Assembly (NCBI GenBank): GCA_034620365.1
Contig: JAQGEQ010000077.1
Coordinates: 1-64,000 of the forward strand
DNA: 64,000 bases
Source: Pegea sp. RAD2-039
Taxonomy: Eukaryota > Chordata > Thaliacea > Salpida > Salpidae
Direction of reading: 5' to 3'
The notes beneath the pieces are model-generated. The model ran no database searches and had not been told where the DNA came from. It saw only the letters and a list, made by a program, of their open reading frames with translations. Every line of letters starts with the position of its first letter. The stretch's first letter is position 1. The translations under genes and the position numbers were made by a program. Shown here one piece after another: positions 58,101-64,000 of the stretch.

Positions 58101-60518
58101 AGCTGCTAGGTGGTTGCTAACTAGCTGCTAAGTGGTTGCTAACTAGCTGCTAAGTGGTTGCTAACCAGTTGCTAATTGGTTGCTGAGTGGTTGTTAACTA
58201 TTTGCTAAGTGCTTGTTAACTAGTTGCTAAGTTGTTGTTAACTGGTTGCTAAGTGGTTGTTAACTAGTTGTTAAGTGGTTGTTAACTAGTTGTTAAGTTA
58301 TTGTTAACTAGTTGCTAATTGGTTGCTGAGTGGTTGCTAAGTGGTTGTTAACTAGTTGCTAAGTGGTTGTTAACTAGTTGCTAAGTGCTTGTTAACTAGT
58401 TGCTAAGTGGTTGCTAACTAGTTGCTAAGTGGTTGTTAACTAGTTGCTAAGTGGTTGTTAACTATTTGCTCAGTGGTTGCTAACTAGTTGCTAAGTGCTT
58501 GCAAACTAGCTGCTAGGTGGTTGCTAACTAGCTGCTAAGTGGTTGCTAACTAGCTGCTAAGTGGTTGCTAACTAGTTGCTAATTGGTTGCTGAGTGGTTG
58601 TTAACTATTTGCTAAGTGCTTGTTAACTAGTTGCTAAGTTGTTGTTAACTGGTTGCTAAGTGGTTGTTAACTAGTTGTTAAGTGCTTGTTAACTAGTTGC
58701 TAAGTGGTTGTTAACTAGCTGCTAAGTGGTTGCTAACTAGTTGCTAAGTGGTTGTTAACTAGTTGCTAAGTGGTTGTTAACTAGTTGCTAAGTGCTTGTT
58801 AACTAGTTGCTAAGTGGTTGCTAACTAGTTGCTAAGTGGTTGTTAACTAGTTGCTAAGTGGTTGTTAACTAGTTGCTAAGTGCTTGTTAACTAGTTGCTA
58901 AGTGGTTGTTAACTAGTTGCTAAGTGCTTGTTAACTAGTTGCTAAGTGGTTGCTAACTAGTTGCTAAGTGGTTGCTAACTAGTTGCTAAGTGGTTGCTGA
59001 GTGGTTGCTAAGTGGTTGTTAACTAGCTGCTAAGTGGTTGCTAACTAGTTGCTAAGTGGTTGTTAACTAGTTGCTAAGTGCTTGTTAACTAGTTGCTAAG
59101 TGGTTGCTAACTAGTTGCTAAGTGGTTGCTAACTAGTTGCTAAGTGGTTGCTGAGTGGTTGCTAAGTGGTTGTTAACTAGCTGCTAAGTGGTTGCTAACT
59201 AGTTGCTAAGTGGTTGTTAACTAGTTGCTAAGTGCTTGCTAACTAGTTGCTAAGTGGTTGTTAACTAGTTGCTAAGTGCTTGTTAACTAGTTGCTAAGTG
59301 GTTGCTAACTAGTTGCTAAGTGGTTGCTAACTAGTTGCTAAGTGGTTGCTAACTGGTTGCTAACAGGTTAGAATCGCTTCACTGAAAGGTTTGTTGAGTT
59401 TGTCCAGATCTATTAAAGTCCTTCGAACTTTTTTTCCGAACCACGAAATTTGGAGACCAGTTCTACAAGTAAGTTTGTCGTTGTTGGTGGATTATTTAAA
59501 AGTTTACTTTTTCTAGTTGTCTTCGAGAAGTGATATTTCTCCTAAAGAAATCGCGGCTCTTTGCGCGTTGATTGCGAATCTACTTCTTGAATTTAGTCCT
59601 AGTAGAGACCAGTTGATCGAAGGCGGAATTATTCAACAAATTCTCGTTTGGCTCAAAAATTGTTGTTTTGATGTAAAAAGAAATACTTTGTATGCACTTA
59701 CAAACGTCACTTTCAGGGTGAGTACTCATCTTCTGATCTTCCTCTGATCTTCATCATTTCAGTCGAACACCTCCGACCTTAACGGATCGGATGTTAGGAA
59801 TCATGTCGACCTTCTGCAGCAAATTGGTTCTGATGGATTAATGGATTTGTTTCTTCTACGTGATGACGTCATCACACTTCGAATTCTAGACCTTCTCTGC
59901 AATCTCTTGGCTCCGATAAATGTGATTTTAAAAATTGATGAAAATTTCAAAATTGAATTTTTTATAGATTTCAGAATTTTCTCATTTTTCTACATCACAA
60001 CATGTTGATGACGTCATGAGAAAATCGGGAAGCCTCTTCACTCAATCTTTAGAATTTGTTCTTAAAGTTAATCATTTAGAACATCTAGAAGAGATACCAT
60101 CTCAGATCGCGATAGCTGTGACCCGAATCATCCGTAACATCACTGAAGGAGACCCAACTAAAACTGTTGCTCCGTACATCTTGACAAATCAAAATATTTT
60201 GTTGAAAATTGTTCAATTTTCTCATTCATCTGAAGCTGAGGTGAAAATTTCTCCAAATTTTCAATTTTTCTAATTTGTTGTTTTATAGTTGGCAAAAGAA
60301 GCAATTAATTGTTTGTGTAATTTAACTTTGTGTAATGATGAATCTTCCAATTTATCTCATCTTCAAATTCTTCGATCTGTCGGTGTTTATGATGCTCTCA
60401 AGTCTTTCAAACCACTTCATGCAATATTGGCTGAAAAGTTCGATTTTTCCACTTCTAATTTCAACACACTAAAATGTTGTATTTTTGTAGGTTGAAAAAC
60501 GCTTTAGATACTTTTTAA
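55179..60518 (+). CDS. ARMC8: Armadillo repeat-containing protein 8, CTLH/GID complex scaffold
   Basis: ARMC8 (yeast Gid5 relative) is the armadillo scaffold of the CTLH/GID ubiquitin ligase. Thirteen exons: 55179-55214, 55266-55402, 55453-55614, 55666-55840, 55901-56057, 56271-56425, 56482-56835, 59367-59468, 59517-59717, 59763-59921, 59968-60240, 60289-60437, 60491-60518, giving 695 residues (human about 673). Landmarks in family order: LRHIKNLVIGNN, SCLRSLRTIILS, TMPCLVRMCEP, NDEDLRKCI, VRIASLKGLLSLSRS, LIANLLLEFSPS and AINCLCNLTLCN, ending with a short helix in AEKLKNALDTF. The protein is alpha-helical throughout with no other domain. The N-terminal half is divergent, so that assignment rests on collinearity. 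MIMEV offers two ATGs six bases apart. Intron 7 is a 2.5-kb array. Confidence 0.9.
56060..56268 (+). repeat. Pyrimidine-rich TCTTCATCTTCTGA array in ARMC8 intron 5
   Basis: About 15 copies of ATCTTCATCTTCTG and variants fill the 213-bp intron up to its acceptor ATCTTTAG. It is the same sequence class and sense-strand orientation as the Rab27 and RhoGAP arrays. Confidence 0.9.
56838..59366 (+). repeat. 22-bp minisatellite in ARMC8 intron 7
   Basis: About 115 copies of the unit AGTTGCTAAGTGGTTGTTAA plus CT (22 bp), with many single-base variants and some short units. Blocks of several hundred bases recur (compare 57840-58060 with 58210-58450 and 58640 onward), indicating repeated block duplication. 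The last unit reads into the acceptor (GCTAACAG) of the exon at 59367, so the functional 3' splice site looks repeat-derived. Confidence 0.97.
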
Positions 60519-61881
60519 AGATGAATCTGTAGAAAGTCTCATCTCGAAGATCTTGTAAATTGGTTCAATTTTTCCGGGAATTACAAACTTAGATTTGAAA
60601 TGTTTTAAACTTTGTGTGATAAGTAAAAAAAAATAAAAAATTTGCTTTAAATGGTGGATTATTTTCAAAGATTATAAATAGCCAACCATCATTGACTTGA
60701 AGGATTAGAAAATGTTAAACTTTGAAAATATAATAATTTTATAACCTTATAAGTTTGACATTTTATATCTATAAAATGCCTTTTATTTTTATAAATTATA
60801 TCATAGTTAATATATATTATAGTTTTGTTTTGAGAAATTTGTCGAGTGAAAAAAGAAAACTGTTTAAAGTGAAAAATTTGTGAGATACTTTCTTGCCAAG
60901 AAAGCTATTTAGAAATTTGTTGTTCAATCCATAGATTAAGAAACAAATTTTACAGCTTTTATAGTGAACAAAATGAGCGAATAGATAATGAAAAGGTTTC
61001 TAGTTTAAGTATCACAATTTAGTGTAGATAATATAAAAAGAATAGGAACACTGCAGAAGCAAGTCAAAAAATAAGTAAAGAAGCCGTTTTATAAAGAAAA
61101 CTGTTTTATATCCCTGCTAATCATTACAACTAAATGTTAGTTCTTCAAAAAAGTTACTTTCGTAAATCTACTATTTTAATCTCAAAAAAACTCTGAAATT
61201 CTTATACGTCTTAATAATCTCAAATATTAGTCTTGTAACGAATTACTTGAATACTTGCTAAAGAACTAGTAATTACAAATAAATATTATTTATTAACTTT
61301 GTTTTTGTTTAAAACTAATAATAATAATATTTAAGATGCTTAAAACTAGGCAATAAATATGAAAATTTCGTTTTTTCAGAGTTTTATAAAAGTAAACAAT
61401 TTCATGATATTTGAAAATACGTGGAATCATTTAATTTAGCAATCATTGTAACAATTTATTCAATTTTAATAAACTTCTATTTTGAATAATTTCTTTTTGT
61501 ATTTCAAAAACGAAGATTAGTTTATTAAAGCAAATAACAAAAATAAAATTAGTATTCTGCATTCTTTAAGACTTCAGTGAAATTCTTTAAAAATTAAAAG
61601 AATGATAATAATTGTTAAAATAATTACTTTGCTTTTAAAAATTAAATTTTTACTGCTTGTTCATACAATTAATTATAATATATTTTTATCAATTAATATT
61701 TATATAATAATTTAACATTTTTAAAATGTTATATCATTAATTGACCAATAACCTGATGTCATCAACTTTGTGTTTTTTAATCAAGCGTGACGTTTACTTG
61801 CAAATAAATTATTTCCATTCCAGCTCCTATTTCTTTTAAAATATTTGAATATTTAAATATTGGAGAGTTTTTCAACTAATT
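60519..61881. other. AT-rich intergenic space between ARMC8 and SYCE2
   Basis: No gene, RNA or tandem repeat recognised. Confidence 0.65.
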
Positions 61882-63159
61882 ATGGAGGATTTGATGAATA
61901 GAGATGTTACTATAACAACCGTAAGACTTTTTTGTTTTTATTTCAAAGTTTCACTTTTAAGTTTATCGCCTTTAACAAGTTTGCTTTAAAATCATTTCAA
62001 ATTTCCAAATTTATTTTTCTACTTTTAAAAATTAAGTTTTAAGCACAGGTTAGAATATTTTCAAAAGTTTTTTATTAATTTTAATTCTTTTATCGACTTC
62101 TTCGCTTTTTAATGATACTTTGTAAAACTACTTTTTTATCTTTTTTAAGTTTGATTTTTAATAACTTAGATTTATATTTTCTTCGAATTCCTTTTTCTGA
62201 CTTTTCTTTAAAAAATATTTATTTGAAAAATTAATTAATCAAAATCAATTAATTAATCTAGATTATCATTTTTTTCCTAAATTAAGTTTTCAAGATTTTT
62301 TTAGTAGTTAACTGAAAAATTTTGAATATTTATGCGCATTTTAGTTTAAAGATTTATTTTATTCTTTAAAAAAAGATAAAAATTTAAACAATTTTTAATT
62401 ATTTTGGAAAACTGAATTTTTGTTGGTGACAGTTAAAAGATAAAAATTTGCCATCTAAATTTTCTTCTGATAAAAAATAGAATAAAACTTTCAAATTTTA
62501 AATTATACTTTTATCGTTTCAACTTCTAATATTTTAATCTTATTTTTAAAATCAAAAAGTTTTTTAAACTCAAATTTTAAATCTTTTTTAGGATTTCAAC
62601 AAAAGTACTCAAGAAGAAGAAAATCCAGCTAAAGATCAAGGAGACAATTTGAATTTATCAACTCAAAAAGAATTCGAAATGTCGGAAAAAAATTCAAGTC
62701 AGAAAAAAGATGAAGGTAAACAAAATAAAATGAATGACGAAAAGACGAATGATTGATGTTGCAGATAACTCAACTAGAGCTGCTGTCATGCATCATGTCC
62801 AGCATTTAATGGATAATCTAGAGAAGAAAAGAGATGCAGATAAACAAATGTTGGAAGAATTTCGTTTGAGAATGCATACAATGGTTAGATGAAGATTTGA
62901 TCTTCAGATGCTGATCTCAGCTTTTTCAGGTTGATCAAGTTTGTCAAGCTGTTGAAGATAATACTTTGAAGCAACATGAAAAAACTAATAAAGAATTGAA
63001 GCGGAAGGTGACTTAGATATTTCCATTTTCGTATTTTCATGAATCTTTTTACAGTTGCAATATTTAAATGATGTTCTGGGTGAAGTTTGTAGCTTGGAAA
63101 AAGAATTTGGTCAAGTAAAGAATGTAGTTGGTCAAATATATAAGGATATTACAGCCTAA
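61882..63159 (+). CDS. SYCE2: Synaptonemal complex central element protein 2
   Basis: SYCE2 assembles with TEX12 into fibres of the synaptonemal complex central element during meiosis. Five exons: 61882-61920, 62592-62715, 62765-62883, 62930-63007, 63055-63159, giving 154 residues. The first 55 or so are acidic, polar and probably disordered. From about residue 58 the protein is a continuous coiled coil (MHHVQHLMDNLEKKRDADKQ ... EEFRLRMHTM ... HEKTNKELKRK ... LEKEFGQVKNVVGQIYKDI). The ending matches my recollection of the SYCE2 C-terminal helix (ELKQVCHSVETVYKDL), with the same helix lengths. Coiled coils can mimic one another, so the name is probable rather than certain. Intron 1 is 671 bp, AT-rich and without an array. 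Confidence 0.7.
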
Positions 63160-64000
63160 TTATTTTCTGATTTGCTGTTTCTTGTTTTCAGTTTGTTTTT
63201 GTTAAGCGAAAATAATTGAATAAAAAAATTTCGAAAGTTCTCAAATAATGTGAATTAAAAATTGAAAAAATTTTCGAAAACTTTTCGAATTAGAAATCAA
63301 TTTAAAAAGTTTTGTAAAGATCAAATAAATCAACTAAATATTTTGGAATATAAAAACAGATAAAAGAAGATATTAAAGTTGTTAGATGTAATTGAGATAA
63401 TTTGTTAGAATCTTTTGTGAGTCTTATTAAGGTCGAGATTGAAAAAGCGCTTTGATGAAAGATAACTTAAAAAAAATCATTTATAGATATAAAAAAAACT
63501 TTTTATAAAATTTGTGTTTTTGGACTCCTAAGGCTGTAAAATATTTTAAAATCCTTATACTTGTGGAATATTTTCTTTCTGTTTTTGTGGAAACTTTTTG
63601 AGAAGTTGATAGACTGAAACTGTCCCGCCAGCAGCATCCTCATCAATGTCTTTATGAAGTTTACTTTCAAACTTTTAAATTGTTTATAGCATTCAAAGCT
63701 CCTTTAGTTGAATTTGTATCAAGTTCTCTTCTTCTAAAAAACTATTTGTTACAGACTTGAAAAGAACAGGCTGAAAATTGTTTACTGTTCGTCTAAACTG
63801 ATAATGTCAAAATTTATTTATAAATGAAACTTTAATAGAAAGTTAGATGAGAAAATTAAATGTTTTTAGGTCAATTAAGCAAAAGTCCATTTTTCACAAC
63901 TAGTTGATTTATAAGCTTCAAGTTTAAATTGTTTATCAACAAGCTGATACATGTTGTTGAGGCATAAAAAGGCTTTTAGCGTTTTCTAAATCTTGTATAT
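63160..64000. other. 3' flank of the SYCE2-like gene, no further gene seen
   Basis: AT-rich to the window edge. A partial exon of a next gene cannot be excluded, but none is supported. Confidence 0.55.

Overview
This is a eukaryotic, almost certainly metazoan, nuclear segment. The DNA is AT-rich. Genes are split by canonical GT-AG introns that are either about 45-60 nt long or greatly lengthened by tandem arrays or mobile DNA. A Bcl-2-type protein, Rab27, SYCE2, an F-BAR/RhoGAP protein and SLC44A1 together point to an animal. Very short introns, likely splice acceptors a few bases upstream of many start codons, and two tight same-strand gene pairs suggest a compact invertebrate genome that may use spliced-leader trans-splicing. 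I cannot name the species.

Layout. 1-3656 (+): 3' end of a Rab27 gene behind an intron made of an 11-bp pyrimidine-rich satellite. 5375-8009 (-): DLAT, with an intronic 20-bp minisatellite. 8142-8792 (-): single-exon Bcl-2-like gene. 11.7-15.1 kb: degenerate and younger LINE copies, one interrupted by a truncated copy of its own 3' end. 15665-18983 (+): ATP synthase alpha, with a tRNA-derived SINE in intron 2. 20883-28752 (-): 18-exon F-BAR/RhoGAP gene of the ARHGAP29/ARHGAP45/GMIP family, carrying four intronic arrays. 31758-33370 (+): RPL18A. 35805-37520 (+): eIF4A. 39921-41291 (+): single-exon SAMM50. 41844-41916 (+): tRNA-Arg(TCG). 42033-42674 (-): single-exon TK1. 44-46 kb: LINE fragment and a second 28-bp satellite. 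46002-47908 (-): ACP6. 48746-52510 (-): SLC44A1. 52679-54111 (-): YJU2B/CCDC130. 55179-60518 (+): ARMC8 with a 2.5-kb intronic array. 61882-63159 (+): SYCE2.

The genes are mostly housekeeping. Several act in or on mitochondria (DLAT, ATP synthase alpha, SAMM50, ACP6, Bcl-2-like, possibly SLC44A1), but nothing except the tight DLAT/Bcl-2 spacing suggests joint control.

The most unusual signal is not a gene. The palindromic octamer TGACGTCA occurs about 60 times by eye. It is concentrated in introns and gene flanks and also lies inside about 20 coding exons, where it leaves recurring D-V-(I/T/M) or M-T-S peptides in unrelated proteins. A second theme is that nearly every long intron is a tandem array with its own unit (11, 15, 18, 20, 22 or 28/69 bp), and the 11-bp type is always pyrimidine-rich on the sense strand. 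Exon boundaries were set by hand from splice consensus, reading phase and recalled family sequences; total coding lengths close in frame for every gene that is complete in the window.
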